Assembly (NCBI RefSeq): GCF_022458865.1
Contig: NZ_JAJNMU010000003.1
Location: 62,001 to 126,000, forward strand
Direction: 5' to 3'
DNA from: Paenibacillus periandrae
GTDB taxonomy: Bacteria; Bacillota; Bacilli; Paenibacillales; NBRC-103111
DNA: 64,000 nucleotides
The position numbers were made by a program, and so were the translations under genes. The notes beneath the pieces are model-generated. The model was not told the DNA's origin. It made no database searches and saw only the letters and a program-made list of their open reading frames with translations. Positions 10,451 to 19,322 of this stretch are shown here, one piece after another. How positions within the stretch are numbered: position 1 is the first letter of the stretch; every line of letters starts with the position of its first letter.

Positions 10451-12274
10451 ATGAACAGTGCTCTTATTATTTTTTCCTCGTTTACCTTAGCTTACGAGAT
10501 TGTGCTATTGTTGCGACTACCAACTTTTGTCTTATTTTGTATGCTTCCTTTTTTTATATGGTTCTTCTTCAAACATGTTAAGAAAACAAGTTATGTTACT
10601 TTACCTAAACTATTATCAATGCGATTTTTGTTAATTTTATTTAGTGTGTCAAATGGATTACTATGTCTTCTTCTATATTCTTTTAATCCGGACGATCCTA
10701 CATTTTTTAATAAAACTGCTGTTAATGTAGTCAATTTACAAGCGCAGTTTTCAAGTAATGATATACGGTTAGCGTATGATGATCTTCCAGCTATGTCCGC
10801 GGCACACCTTTTATCATCATGGGAATATTTCATGCAGTTAGTTGGGTATTATTCTACTGGATCGATGCTGCAGGGATATCATAATATTGGCGCTTTTACT
10901 TGTGGATTTTTTGTACCCATGCTATATTTCGCATTTTATAGAAATTTTAAATTAAAAGAAACAACATCCATGATACTAGTGGCCTTTACTTTGACATACT
11001 TACTGTTCGATGCTCAAGTTTTACGAAGTGTGGGCTCTTGGTACTTCATCTCTGGATGGGTTGGAAAATGTTTGTTGGCGGCATACCTTCCTCTTTTATT
11101 TTCACTTGCTCTACATTCAATAAAATCAGAGAAAAAGGAAGATTGGATACTTTACTTACTATGTGTTATCTCTTTTGGTGGTTTGTCTGGATCATCATTA
11201 TTCATAATACCTTCAAGTATTGGATTGATAGCTTTATCTTATTTAATTAAGAAGGTATTAGTTTTGCGGAGTAAAATTGATTTTGGAGTTTTTCGGAAAT
11301 CTTTAATCATATTTGTCCCTAGTATATATATTGTAATGCTAGGTGGATTATCAATCATCGTATTTGGCAATCTAAAGGACGCTAGTTATTGGGAAAGCAC
11401 TAATCTTAATTTATATAACTTTATTTTTGTTGTCTTCTCACCCTCCCACTTGCTGTTTTTAACATTATTCCCTATTTTTGTTGTCTTAGTGCGAGAAAGG
11501 AAGACTTTATTTTATTTTCAAATGTTGGCCACTTATCAAATACTTGCTCTTATTGTGTTTGTGAATCCAATTTTCGCTAAACTCTGGGTTGAAATAATCC
11601 CTAAAGATGCATACTGGCGAATTTACTATATAATACCTTATCCGGCGATTGTTGCCTTGACTTTATATATTATGTTTTTAAGGTTGAAAAAAGTCACTAA
11701 CAAAATTTCAAAATTTGGTATAATCACACTGGCAACTTGTTTAATATTGTCACATTTCGTCACCGGAAAAACGGTTTTTTCTATGCAAAAAGAAATAAGT
11801 TTCGCGAAAAATTTTAAAAATCCTTGGGATTATAAATTAGAAATTATACCAACGGAATTTATAAATGGCCTGATTCATTATAGGAATTTCCTCAATGAAA
11901 ATCAATTAGTATTCTTGGCCCCTGAGGAAATAGAAATTGTTTTTCAGCAGCTTTATCCTTTTTCGACAACAATTTCCGCGAGACATATGGAGCAGGTATT
12001 CAATAATGCACAAAAACCTTTAGCAATAGATGTTCTAACTCGGAGATTTTCTGAAAGATTTGTCTCAGGGGCTAGAGAAACTGAATATGAGGAAGCATTT
12101 AATTTGGTTGTTAAGAAGTTTGATATTGATGTTATTGTATTTCGTAAGAACGAAGGCAATTTAATTAAAACAAATCAAATGATCAAAGACAATAACAAAT
12201 GGACAATTATTGGAGCTAATGAACACTATCTGGCTATTGCCAATAAAGAGAAGTTATCTATCTATCAAAGGTAG
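10451..12274 (+). CDS. Polytopic membrane protein of the polysaccharide locus, possibly DUF6077-like
   Basis: 607 residues. The ATG at 10451 has a perfect AGGAGG at 10437-10442; in-frame starts at 10304 (TTG) and 10424 (ATG) are less well placed, and the extra peptide looks non-coding. There are about 13 hydrophobic segments, then a soluble tail of about 140 residues. An acidic YDDLPAMSAAHL loop follows the early membrane segments, similar in position to the DDFH loop of the preceding gene. This suggests a related GT-C-like or polymerase role. I do not recognise the family with confidence. AT-rich, like its neighbours. Confidence 0.55.
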   Translation: MNSALIIFSSFTLAYEIVLLLRLPTFVLFCMLPFFIWFFFKHVKKTSYVTLPKLLSMRFLLILFSVSNGLLCLLLYSFNPDDPTFFNKTAVNVVNLQAQFSSNDIRLAYDDLPAMSAAHLLSSWEYFMQLVGYYSTGSMLQGYHNIGAFTCGFFVPMLYFAFYRNFKLKETTSMILVAFTLTYLLFDAQVLRSVGSWYFISGWVGKCLLAAYLPLLFSLALHSIKSEKKEDWILYLLCVISFGGLSGSSLFIIPSSIGLIALSYLIKKVLVLRSKIDFGVFRKSLIIFVPSIYIVMLGGLSIIVFGNLKDASYWESTNLNLYNFIFVVFSPSHLLFLTLFPIFVVLVRERKTLFYFQMLATYQILALIVFVNPIFAKLWVEIIPKDAYWRIYYIIPYPAIVALTLYIMFLRLKKVTNKISKFGIITLATCLILSHFVTGKTVFSMQKEISFAKNFKNPWDYKLEIIPTEFINGLIHYRNFLNENQLVFLAPEEIEIVFQQLYPFSTTISARHMEQVFNNAQKPLAIDVLTRRFSERFVSGARETEYEEAFNLVVKKFDIDVIVFRKNEGNLIKTNQMIKDNNKWTIIGANEHYLAIANKEKLSIYQR

Positions 12275-12795
12275 GTTATATTCAAAAGAGGACGAGAAAG
12301 GCTAAAATCCCCACAATCAGTCGAGAGGAACTGAAATTCAATTTTTGTAAAAAGACTATTGGAAATTAAATCAAAAGTCTTTTTTTAAAATTCATAGCGT
12401 TATTATGATATACTATAAGTATATTTCAAAATTCGTAGGAATTGAACACGCTCCAAACCATGAAAATGAAATTTTCCATATGTAGTACCTAAAGATCAAC
12501 GGAATACATCGAATTTTATTTGATGGGGGATTGATTATTAGCGTGAGTTTTTATTTTGTCTCCACTTTCTTATACTTTACTTTTCAATCTCCGTAAACAT
12601 TGTGAGAGTACAAATATGGAAATCATCTTGAACAACGTTGTACAGCAAGAAGTAGATAAAGGCTTATTAAATCAGTGAAATCTCTCTAAAGGAAAAGGAA
12701 GACCAGCATCCGTATGCCTCACCCAAATTGCAGCCAGACATAAATGATGATGTTTGTCTTTGATATTGAAAATAATAAAGTAAGAGGTAAAGCAC
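12275..12795. other. Intergenic region of about 520 bases
   Basis: It holds a terminator-like hairpin at 12349-12386 and AT-rich sequence with a TATACT box near 12410. A 20-codon frame starting ATG at 12616 ends quickly and looks like decayed or random sequence. No gene can be supported. Confidence 0.5.
12349..12386 (+). terminator. Probable terminator after the 10451 gene
   Basis: AAAGACT pairs with AGTCTTT across a loop of about 18 bases and is followed by a run of T. The long loop makes it only moderate. Confidence 0.5.
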
Positions 12796-13146
12796 ATGAC
12801 ATTTTTGCTATTAATTGCAGCATTAATCTTTAATTTATTAGCACAGACTTTGCTGAAACAAGCAGTGACAGGAATTCGATTTGAATCGTTTAATTTAAAC
12901 TTTTTAATTAAAATTGTTAGCTCCCCTATGATTTGGGGGGGAGGTTTTTTCTATGGATTTAGCTTTCTATTTTATGTAATGGCTTTATCTAGAGGCGAAC
13001 TTAGTCGGATTTCTCCTGTTTCCCAAGGACTTACCACTCTAGGCATTCTATTAATTTCTGTTATTTTATTTAATGAACCTATTACTATGATGAAAATTAT
13101 TGGGGTTGTAATGCTAATAGTAGGTACTATCATTTTATTTATTTAA
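12796..13146 (+). CDS. Small multidrug-resistance-type (EamA/ArnE-like) membrane protein
   Basis: 116 residues with four membrane helices, the size of SMR transporters and of ArnE/ArnF subunits that flip undecaprenyl-phosphate sugars. LLAQTLLKQA in helix 1 and SRGELSRISPVSQG around helix 3 match the EamA/DMT repeat. Its place just before a cassette with a GtrB-like transferase suggests translocation of a lipid-linked sugar rather than drug export. Drug or polyamine export remains possible. AGAGG precedes the ATG. Flanked by about 520 and 320 non-coding bases, so it may be transcribed separately. Confidence 0.75.
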   Translation: MTFLLLIAALIFNLLAQTLLKQAVTGIRFESFNLNFLIKIVSSPMIWGGGFFYGFSFLFYVMALSRGELSRISPVSQGLTTLGILLISVILFNEPITMMKIIGVVMLIVGTIILFI

Positions 13147-13463
13147 TGGATCGCATTTACTAGTTAATGCAAAGCAATTCAGCAATCAAACACGTGGATT
13201 TTTGATTATCGCTGACAAAAAACAGGATTTCTACCGATGTTTATCCCCAGGGTTAGGATAGTTGTCATAGTCCATACTAATATAGTTAACTATTACGCAT
13301 AGGATGTTAATAAAGGTTATCTTCCGTAAAGTACTATCTTATCGACGATTTAGTATCCATTTTATGTAACGATTATTTGATGAATCAATAATGCTAATAT
13401 TCACTAAATATATTACTCTTTAGTATTTTTACATTATTTCTTTAAATGCGAGGAGAATTAATA
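13147..13463. other. Intergenic region of about 320 bases
   Basis: AT-rich, with no convincing gene, terminator or RNA. It probably carries the promoter of the five-gene sugar cassette that follows. Confidence 0.4.
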
Positions 13464-14591
13464 TTGAAATCCAGAGAAGTCTTTGACTATGTTATTTTCG
13501 GAGCGGGGATATATGGAATGTACGCGGCCAAATTATTAAGTGAAAAAAATCATAATGTAGCTGTAGTAGAAATAGATTCCGAGCCTTTGCAAAGAGCGAG
13601 CTATATTAACCAAGCGCGGGTACACAATGGTTATCATTACCCACGGAGTGTATCAACAGCGGCCAAATCGGCACAGTATTATAATCGATTCAATGAGGAA
13701 TTTGGTTTTGCTGTTCATAAAGAATTTCGTAAAATATATGCTATTTCAGAGCATGACTCCTTAACAAATGCTGAGCAGTTTCTTAAGTTCTGCCAGCACG
13801 TAAACATTCCAGCAGATGAAATAAATAGTAGAAAGTATTTCAAAGATGGTGTTGTAGAGGCAGCGTTTGAAACCAATGAATATACCTATGATGCAGTGAA
13901 AATAAAAAAATGGTTTATTCAGAAATTTGAAAACATATCTAACTTGCAGCTTTTTTTCAGCAGCTATATCAAAAATGCAGAAATTGAAGGAGAAAATTTT
14001 GTTATTGAATTACAAGATGGTAAAATAATTGAATGTGCCAATGTTTTGAATGCAACATATGCAGGCATCAATCAAATACTGAATTATTTTGGATTCGATA
14101 AATTTAAAATCAAATATGAGCTTTGCGAAATGATCTTAACGGATGTATCTCCAAATTTAAAAGATATAGGCATAACTGTAATGGATGGTCCATTTTTCTC
14201 TATCATGCCGTTTGGACTATCTGGAAAACACTCGCTATCTTCTGTTAATGATACACCTCACGAAGCAGTTAACCAATCATATCCGATTTTTTCTTGCCAA
14301 GACTTAAGGAAAGATTGTAATGAGGATTTTTTGAAGAACTGCAATACTTGTTTCTGTAAACCCGATACAGCCTGGATTCGAATGAAACAGCTAGCTAATA
14401 AATACTTGAATGAAGAATATGAGGTTTCGTACCATTCCTCCTTATTTGCAGTAAAAACTATACTAAATTCAGCGGAAATTGACGATTCCAGACCAACCAT
14501 TATTATAGAATCTTCACATAAGCCTAATTTTATATCTGTTCTTTCAGGGAAATTCAATACTATTTATGATTTGGAGGAGGTGTTAAAGTGA
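13464..14591 (+). CDS. FAD-dependent oxidoreductase, DAO-like fold, of a sugar cassette
   Basis: 375 residues from TTG at 13464, which has AGGAGA seven bases ahead; an ATG at 13446 would place that ribosome site inside the gene. The N-terminus DYVIFGAGIYGMYAAK is a classic FAD-binding GxGxxG Rossmann motif, followed by VVEID, where the acid binds the AMP ribose. NQARVHNGYHYPRS resembles the substrate-side helix of glycine-oxidase-like enzymes. A C-x2-C-x-C cluster near residue 300 is unusual. The gene overlaps the next transferase by four bases, so it is translationally coupled and likely oxidises a sugar or lipid-linked sugar. The fold is secure, the substrate unknown. Confidence 0.8.
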   Translation: MKSREVFDYVIFGAGIYGMYAAKLLSEKNHNVAVVEIDSEPLQRASYINQARVHNGYHYPRSVSTAAKSAQYYNRFNEEFGFAVHKEFRKIYAISEHDSLTNAEQFLKFCQHVNIPADEINSRKYFKDGVVEAAFETNEYTYDAVKIKKWFIQKFENISNLQLFFSSYIKNAEIEGENFVIELQDGKIIECANVLNATYAGINQILNYFGFDKFKIKYELCEMILTDVSPNLKDIGITVMDGPFFSIMPFGLSGKHSLSSVNDTPHEAVNQSYPIFSCQDLRKDCNEDFLKNCNTCFCKPDTAWIRMKQLANKYLNEEYEVSYHSSLFAVKTILNSAEIDDSRPTIIIESSHKPNFISVLSGKFNTIYDLEEVLK

Positions 14592-15574
14592 GAGAGAAAG
14601 TATTTGTCTCAGCAGTTCTATATGTTCATAATGAACGAGAAACGATTTTAGAAGGATTATTAAAATTAGATAACAAACTAAATGAAGTATTTGAAAATTA
14701 CGAGATTATTATAGTTAACGATGCTAGTACTGATGGTTCTTTAGAATTAATTCGAGATAATGCTTATAAAATAGGGAGTAATATGAGTGTCATTACTTTA
14801 TCACGAAAGCATGGTGTAGAAAGCGGAATAATGGCTGGATTAATTAAATCTATGGGTGATTTTGTTTTTGAATTTGAAACAACCAAAAATGACTTTCCGT
14901 TGGATTTAATTCATACTATGTATAAAACTGCTCTAACTGGTTTTGATATAGTCGTAGCATCAGTTTCTACTGGTATACCTTGGACTTCAAAGGCTTTTTA
15001 TAAAATTGTTAATAAAATAACTTATCTACAGTTGGATTTGAGATCAGAGTCTGCAAGAATCGTATCAAGACGCGCTATGAATGCAATGTTAAACTTGAAA
15101 GAAAAAGTGCGATATCGAAAAGCTTTGTATGCTTATACGGGTTATTCAAAAGAAGTTATTACTTACGAACCAAGTAATAAACATAATTCCGCTAGAGCCG
15201 GTTTAAACCGTGAGAATATCAGTACAGCTTTTGATGTTGTGGTATCTTTCTCAAATATAGGGCTTAAATTATCTCATTATCTATCTATAGTTTTTTTATT
15301 ATTTAGTCTATTTATGGCAGGATATGCTCTTTTCAACTTCATATTTAATAAAAATATTGTTGAAGGCTGGACAACGTTAATGATTCTAATAAGCTTCGGT
15401 TTTACAGGATTGTTTTTTATAGTAGGAATGATTGGTGAGTACATTTCAAGAATGTTAATTGAGCTGCAAAATAGACCATTTTATTCGACAAGAACGGTTG
15501 AAAATTTCAAGCCTGCAAGACATTATGATGATAAAAAAGCTTTTAATGAAGTTGCAGTTGGTGAAGAATCCTAG
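14588..15574 (+). CDS. GtrB/ArnC-like GT2 glycosyltransferase with two C-terminal membrane helices
   Basis: 328 residues starting at GTG within a GTGA overlap with the upstream stop, behind GGAGGAGG. The N-terminal GT2 domain shows YVHNERETILEG and VNDASTDGS. Two membrane helices lie near residues 230-285, followed by the EYISRMLIELQNRP tail typical of GtrB, YkcC and ArnC enzymes, which load a sugar onto undecaprenyl phosphate. The usual DADLQDPPE catalytic stretch is replaced by FEFETTKNDFPL, so the canonical DxD is lost and an ExE may stand in. This points to an altered donor or mechanism. Confidence 0.85.
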   Translation: MREKVFVSAVLYVHNERETILEGLLKLDNKLNEVFENYEIIIVNDASTDGSLELIRDNAYKIGSNMSVITLSRKHGVESGIMAGLIKSMGDFVFEFETTKNDFPLDLIHTMYKTALTGFDIVVASVSTGIPWTSKAFYKIVNKITYLQLDLRSESARIVSRRAMNAMLNLKEKVRYRKALYAYTGYSKEVITYEPSNKHNSARAGLNRENISTAFDVVVSFSNIGLKLSHYLSIVFLLFSLFMAGYALFNFIFNKNIVEGWTTLMILISFGFTGLFFIVGMIGEYISRMLIELQNRPFYSTRTVENFKPARHYDDKKAFNEVAVGEES

Positions 15575-15591
15575 AATGAGGAGAATGTAAA

Positions 15592-16356
15592 TTGAAAACA
15601 GCCCTAATTGGTCACACAGGATTTGTTGGTTCGATCCTGAGTAAGCAGACAGTTTTTAGTGATTTTTATAATTCGAAAAATATTGCAGATATTCGAGGCA
15701 AAAAGTTTAAAAGGATTGTGTGTGCGGGTGCACCCGCGGTAAAATGGAAGGCTAACCAAGAACCAGTTGCCGATTGGGAGAACATTCAAAGCTTGATTTC
15801 TCATTTAGATCAAGTAGAAGCCGAGGAGTTTATTCTAATATCAACTGTTGATGTATATAGGATTCCAAATAATGTGGATGAAAATACGGAGATTATTCCC
15901 GAAGAAATAGATCCATATGGGAAACATCGATATTTATTGGAAGAATTCGTGAGAAATCGATATTCAAATCATTTTATTGTTAGATTACCCGGACTTTTTG
16001 GGGAAGGCCTGAAAAAGAACGTTATTTATGATTTAATTCACGACAATTGTCTGCACTTAATACATCATCAAAATGTTTTTCAATTTTATGACCTGTCTCG
16101 TATTTGGGATGATATTTCTATAGTTACCAAGAACAATTTGAAATTGGTTAATTTCTCGACTGAGCCTGTAATGGTTTCTGAAATAGCCTCCGAGTGTTTT
16201 AATATTAATTTTGATAATGTAATAGAAAAAGCGCCAGTTTTTTATAATATGAAAAGTATCTACTCGAAATACTTCAATTCAAGTAGTGAATATATGATTA
16301 CTAAAGAAGAACTATTTGCAAGAATAAAACAGTTCATCGAAAGGGAGACAAAGTAA
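15592..16356 (+). CDS. NAD(P)-dependent sugar epimerase/reductase-like SDR protein
   Basis: 254 residues from TTG at 15592, preceded by GAGGAG. The start LIGHTGFVGS is the GxxGxxG dinucleotide motif of extended short-chain dehydrogenases. ISTVDVY and the later YGKHRYLLE give the catalytic Ser/Thr and YxxxK. It is shorter than typical 300-330-residue sugar epimerases. As the third gene in the cassette, it probably reduces or epimerises the sugar handled by the FAD enzyme and the isomerase. Specificity cannot be read from the sequence. Confidence 0.78.
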   Translation: MKTALIGHTGFVGSILSKQTVFSDFYNSKNIADIRGKKFKRIVCAGAPAVKWKANQEPVADWENIQSLISHLDQVEAEEFILISTVDVYRIPNNVDENTEIIPEEIDPYGKHRYLLEEFVRNRYSNHFIVRLPGLFGEGLKKNVIYDLIHDNCLHLIHHQNVFQFYDLSRIWDDISIVTKNNLKLVNFSTEPVMVSEIASECFNINFDNVIEKAPVFYNMKSIYSKYFNSSSEYMITKEELFARIKQFIERETK

Positions 16357-16360
16357 TCTA

Positions 16361-17164
16361 ATGAAATTATCTATTTCAAATATTGCATGGAGTACGAATG
16401 AGGATAATGAAATCTCAGAAATACTTAATGAATTTAATGTAACAGGAATAGAAGTAGCACCTACCAAAGTGTATCATGAGCCGGAAAATGTGAATGATTC
16501 AATATTGCAAGAATACTTGAATTATTGGACAAATAAAAATAAAAAAATTATTGCTATGCAGTCTCTTCTTTTTAATAAATCCCAACTTTCAATATTTGGC
16601 GAAACCAATAAACAAACTTTATCCTATTTAAAATCTATTATATTCATGGGAAGCAGGCTTTCAGCGACGTCATTGGTCTTTGGATCTCCTAAAAATAGGT
16701 TTATTGGTAATAATGACCCTATTGAAGCCAGAAGAGAAGCTATTACTTTTTTTAAAGATTTAGGCGATATTGCAAAAACTTATGGGATATCAATTTGTAT
16801 TGAAGCTAACCCAGTGCAATATGGCTGTGATTTTATTACCTCCACATTAGAAGCCTTACAATTTGTAAAAGATATCGATCATCAAGCAATTAAATTGCAG
16901 ATTGATACTGGGACGATGATAATAAATCAAGAAAATCCCTATGAAACATTAAAGGCTTGCTTACCCTTTATAGGTCATTTTCATATAAGCGAGCCGTACT
17001 TGGAGCTGATAGGAAAGAACGATCATTCCGAAATATCATACGCTTTGAAGAAGCTAAATTATGATGGTTGGGTATCGATTGAAATGAAAAATAATCTTAC
17101 CTCTGATAATTTATTGTCTTTAAGACAAGCTTTGGGGTATGTAACCCAAACCTATTTGAATTAA
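16361..17164 (+). CDS. Sugar phosphate isomerase/epimerase, xylose-isomerase-like TIM barrel
   Basis: 267 residues. The N-terminus KLSISNIAWSTNEDNEI, the central CIEANPVQYGCDFI, LQIDTGTM, and GHFHISEP with a terminal VSIEMK supply the metal-binding Glu, Asp, His and Glu residues in the order of the AP-endonuclease-2 family. Such enzymes isomerise keto/aldo sugars or related compounds in the cytoplasm. It sits four bases after the SDR gene and behind AAGGGAG, so it is part of the same operon. The family call is firm, the substrate unknown. Confidence 0.8.
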   Translation: MKLSISNIAWSTNEDNEISEILNEFNVTGIEVAPTKVYHEPENVNDSILQEYLNYWTNKNKKIIAMQSLLFNKSQLSIFGETNKQTLSYLKSIIFMGSRLSATSLVFGSPKNRFIGNNDPIEARREAITFFKDLGDIAKTYGISICIEANPVQYGCDFITSTLEALQFVKDIDHQAIKLQIDTGTMIINQENPYETLKACLPFIGHFHISEPYLELIGKNDHSEISYALKKLNYDGWVSIEMKNNLTSDNLLSLRQALGYVTQTYLN

Positions 17165-17178
17165 AGGGGATGATTAAT

Positions 17179-18006
17179 ATGATTAACAATAAATCATGGG
17201 AAATTCCAAAACATGACCTTACGGTATTCAAAGAAAAGAAAAGCCAATATTGCATTTGTTTACCTGTTATTAATGAAGGAGAGAAAATTAAAAAGCAACT
17301 AAAAAAAATTAAACCATATGCTTCGATTGTTGATGTTATCATATTAGACGGTGGGAGTACGGATAATTCATTAACACATGATTTTCTGAAGGAGAATGAT
17401 GTGCGTGCAATACTTGTGAAAAAAGATAAAGGTAAGTTGAGTGCGCAATTACGTATGGGATTTTCATATGCTTTACTTGAAGGATATGAAGGAATTATCA
17501 CTATAGATGGGAATAACAAAGATAGCGTAGAATCAATTCCGGATTTTGTGGAAAACCTAAAAAAGGGATATGATTTTATACAAGGATCTAGATATGTAAA
17601 AGGTGGTAAAGAAATAAATACTCCATTATCAAGGAAAATAGCTATTAAATTAATACATGCTCCATATTTATCCTTACTTTCTGGATTCAGATATACGGAT
17701 ACTACAAATGGCTTTCGAGGTCATTCTAGTAAGTTCTTATTGGATGATAAACTTTCAATTTTCCGTAATGTGTTTGATAGTTATGAATTACTGGCCTATT
17801 TATCCGTTAAAGCCCCACGTCTGGGGTATAGAACAATAGAAATTCCTGTAACAAGAGAATATCCTATAGGTAAAATACCAACCAAAATTAGTCCTTTGAG
17901 GGGGAATTTTCTTTTAATAAAAATATTACTGAATTTATTATTTAAAAAATACGATAAACTAATCACTAACAATAACAATCAAAAATCTTTAGGAGGTAGC
18001 AAATGA
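17179..18006 (+). CDS. GT2 glycosyltransferase, dolichyl-phosphate-mannose-synthase type
   Basis: 275 residues. The ATG at 17179 is preferred over 17170, which touches the AAAGGGGA ribosome site. Visible motifs are CLPVINEGEKI, ILDGGSTDNS, IDGNNKD (in place of DADLQ), and QGSRYVKGG followed by TDTTNGFRG, as in DPM1/YfdH-like enzymes. A short hydrophobic segment lies near the C-terminus. A lipid-phosphate acceptor is likely. The last four bases overlap the start of rmlA, coupling the cassette to dTDP-rhamnose synthesis. Confidence 0.82.
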   Translation: MINNKSWEIPKHDLTVFKEKKSQYCICLPVINEGEKIKKQLKKIKPYASIVDVIILDGGSTDNSLTHDFLKENDVRAILVKKDKGKLSAQLRMGFSYALLEGYEGIITIDGNNKDSVESIPDFVENLKKGYDFIQGSRYVKGGKEINTPLSRKIAIKLIHAPYLSLLSGFRYTDTTNGFRGHSSKFLLDDKLSIFRNVFDSYELLAYLSVKAPRLGYRTIEIPVTREYPIGKIPTKISPLRGNFLLIKILLNLLFKKYDKLITNNNNQKSLGGSK

Positions 18007-18746
18007 AAGGCATTATTCTAGCAGGAGGAACAGGCTCGCGTCTTTTCCCACTTACCAAAGTAACTAATAAACACTTACTACCCGTAGGCAAATATCCAAT
18101 GATTTTTCATTCTGTTTTTAAATTAAAACAAGCAGACATCCAAGATATTCTTATCGTAACAGGTAAAGATCACATGGGTGATGTAGTTAATCTTCTCGGT
18201 AGTGGACGAGAAATGGGCGTTACATTTACGTATAAAGTACAAGATGAAGCTGGGGGGATTGCACAAGCACTGGATTTGGCCGAGCATTTTGTTGTTGATG
18301 ATCAAATGGTAGTTATACTGGGTGACAATGTGTTTTCGGACAGTATTGCAGCTTATGTAAATAACTTTAAGCAACAGCAGCTAGGCGCAAAGATCCTGAT
18401 CCAAGAAGTTCATGATCCGAAGAGATATGGCGTTGCTGAACTCCGAGATGGTAAGATTGTATCGATCGAAGAAAAGCCTCAAAATCCTAAAAGCAGTTAC
18501 GCTGTAACAGGCATATATATGTTCGATAGCTCGGTATTTAGTATCGTTAAGACTCTAAAGCCTTCCGGCCGTGGCGAGCTTGAAATAACCGATGTGAATA
18601 ATGCATATATTGAAAGAAATCAATTGACCTATGATATTCTTCAAGGCTGGTGGACAGATGCTGGAACTCATGAGTCCTTGACCAAAGCTAATGAGTTAGC
18701 CAAGGGTATCATATACGATGAAGCATTTGGCAAATTAAAATTATAG
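18003..18746 (+). CDS. rmlA: Glucose-1-phosphate thymidylyltransferase (short SpsI type)
   Basis: First step of dTDP-L-rhamnose synthesis: dTTP plus glucose-1-phosphate gives dTDP-glucose. 247 residues, matching the short Bacillus SpsI-type enzymes rather than the roughly 290-residue enterobacterial form with its allosteric C-terminal part. MKGIILAGGTGSRLFPLTK is the nucleotide-binding signature; VILGDNVF carries the metal ligand and IEEKPQNPKS follows. AGGAGG lies six bases ahead of the ATG. The order rmlA-rmlC-rmlB-rmlD is complete and tightly packed. Confidence 0.94.
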   Translation: MKGIILAGGTGSRLFPLTKVTNKHLLPVGKYPMIFHSVFKLKQADIQDILIVTGKDHMGDVVNLLGSGREMGVTFTYKVQDEAGGIAQALDLAEHFVVDDQMVVILGDNVFSDSIAAYVNNFKQQQLGAKILIQEVHDPKRYGVAELRDGKIVSIEEKPQNPKSSYAVTGIYMFDSSVFSIVKTLKPSGRGELEITDVNNAYIERNQLTYDILQGWWTDAGTHESLTKANELAKGIIYDEAFGKLKL

Positions 18747-18760
18747 GTAGGTGCTTGACG

Positions 18761-19309
18761 GTGAAACTTGTAACCACAAATATTAAAGACGTACTTATTA
18801 TCGAACCTGCTGTATTCGGTGATAATCGCGGTTTTTTTATGGAAAGCTATAATGGAAAAAAGTTTGGAGAGCAGGGAATTAAGCATACTTTTATTCAAGA
18901 TAATCACTCCCTCTCTGTCGAAACTGGTGTATTGAGAGGTCTTCATTACCAACTCAATCCTAAAGCACAGACCAAGTTGATTCGTGTAACAGCTGGGGCT
19001 ATTTATGACGTTGTTGTTGATATTCGCCAAAGCTCTCCTACATTTGGGCAATGGTTGGGAGTTATTTTGAGTGCGGCTAATAAGAGACAGCTTCTTGTAC
19101 CACAAGGGTTTGCTCATGGGTTTTGTACGATTGTTCCTAATACCGAGGTGCTTTATAAAGTCGACGAATATTACTCTCCCGAGCATGATCGAGGTATCGC
19201 TTGGAATGATCCAGCATTGGCAATCGATTGGCCTACCACAACGCCTATTCTTTCAGATAAGGATACTAGACATCCACTTCTAAAGGATGCAGAAATGAAT
19301 TTCGAATAA
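18761..19309 (+). CDS. rmlC: dTDP-4-dehydrorhamnose 3,5-epimerase
   Basis: Third step of dTDP-L-rhamnose synthesis. 182 residues from GTG at 18761, chosen because AGGTAGG lies nine bases ahead; a TTG at 18755 is too close. The cupin fold shows GDNRGFFMESYN, FIQDNHSLS, VLRGLHYQ with the catalytic His, VDIRQSSPTFGQW, and PQGFAHGFC near the end. Length and motifs are standard for RmlC. Confidence 0.95.
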   Translation: MKLVTTNIKDVLIIEPAVFGDNRGFFMESYNGKKFGEQGIKHTFIQDNHSLSVETGVLRGLHYQLNPKAQTKLIRVTAGAIYDVVVDIRQSSPTFGQWLGVILSAANKRQLLVPQGFAHGFCTIVPNTEVLYKVDEYYSPEHDRGIAWNDPALAIDWPTTTPILSDKDTRHPLLKDAEMNFE

Positions 19310-19322
19310 CGGAGGTTTACCT

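Noticed and set aside
12616-12678. Short frame beginning MEIILNNVVQQEVDKG
   Set aside because: Faintly like a ComFB start, but it stops after 20 codons and the rest cannot be reconstructed.
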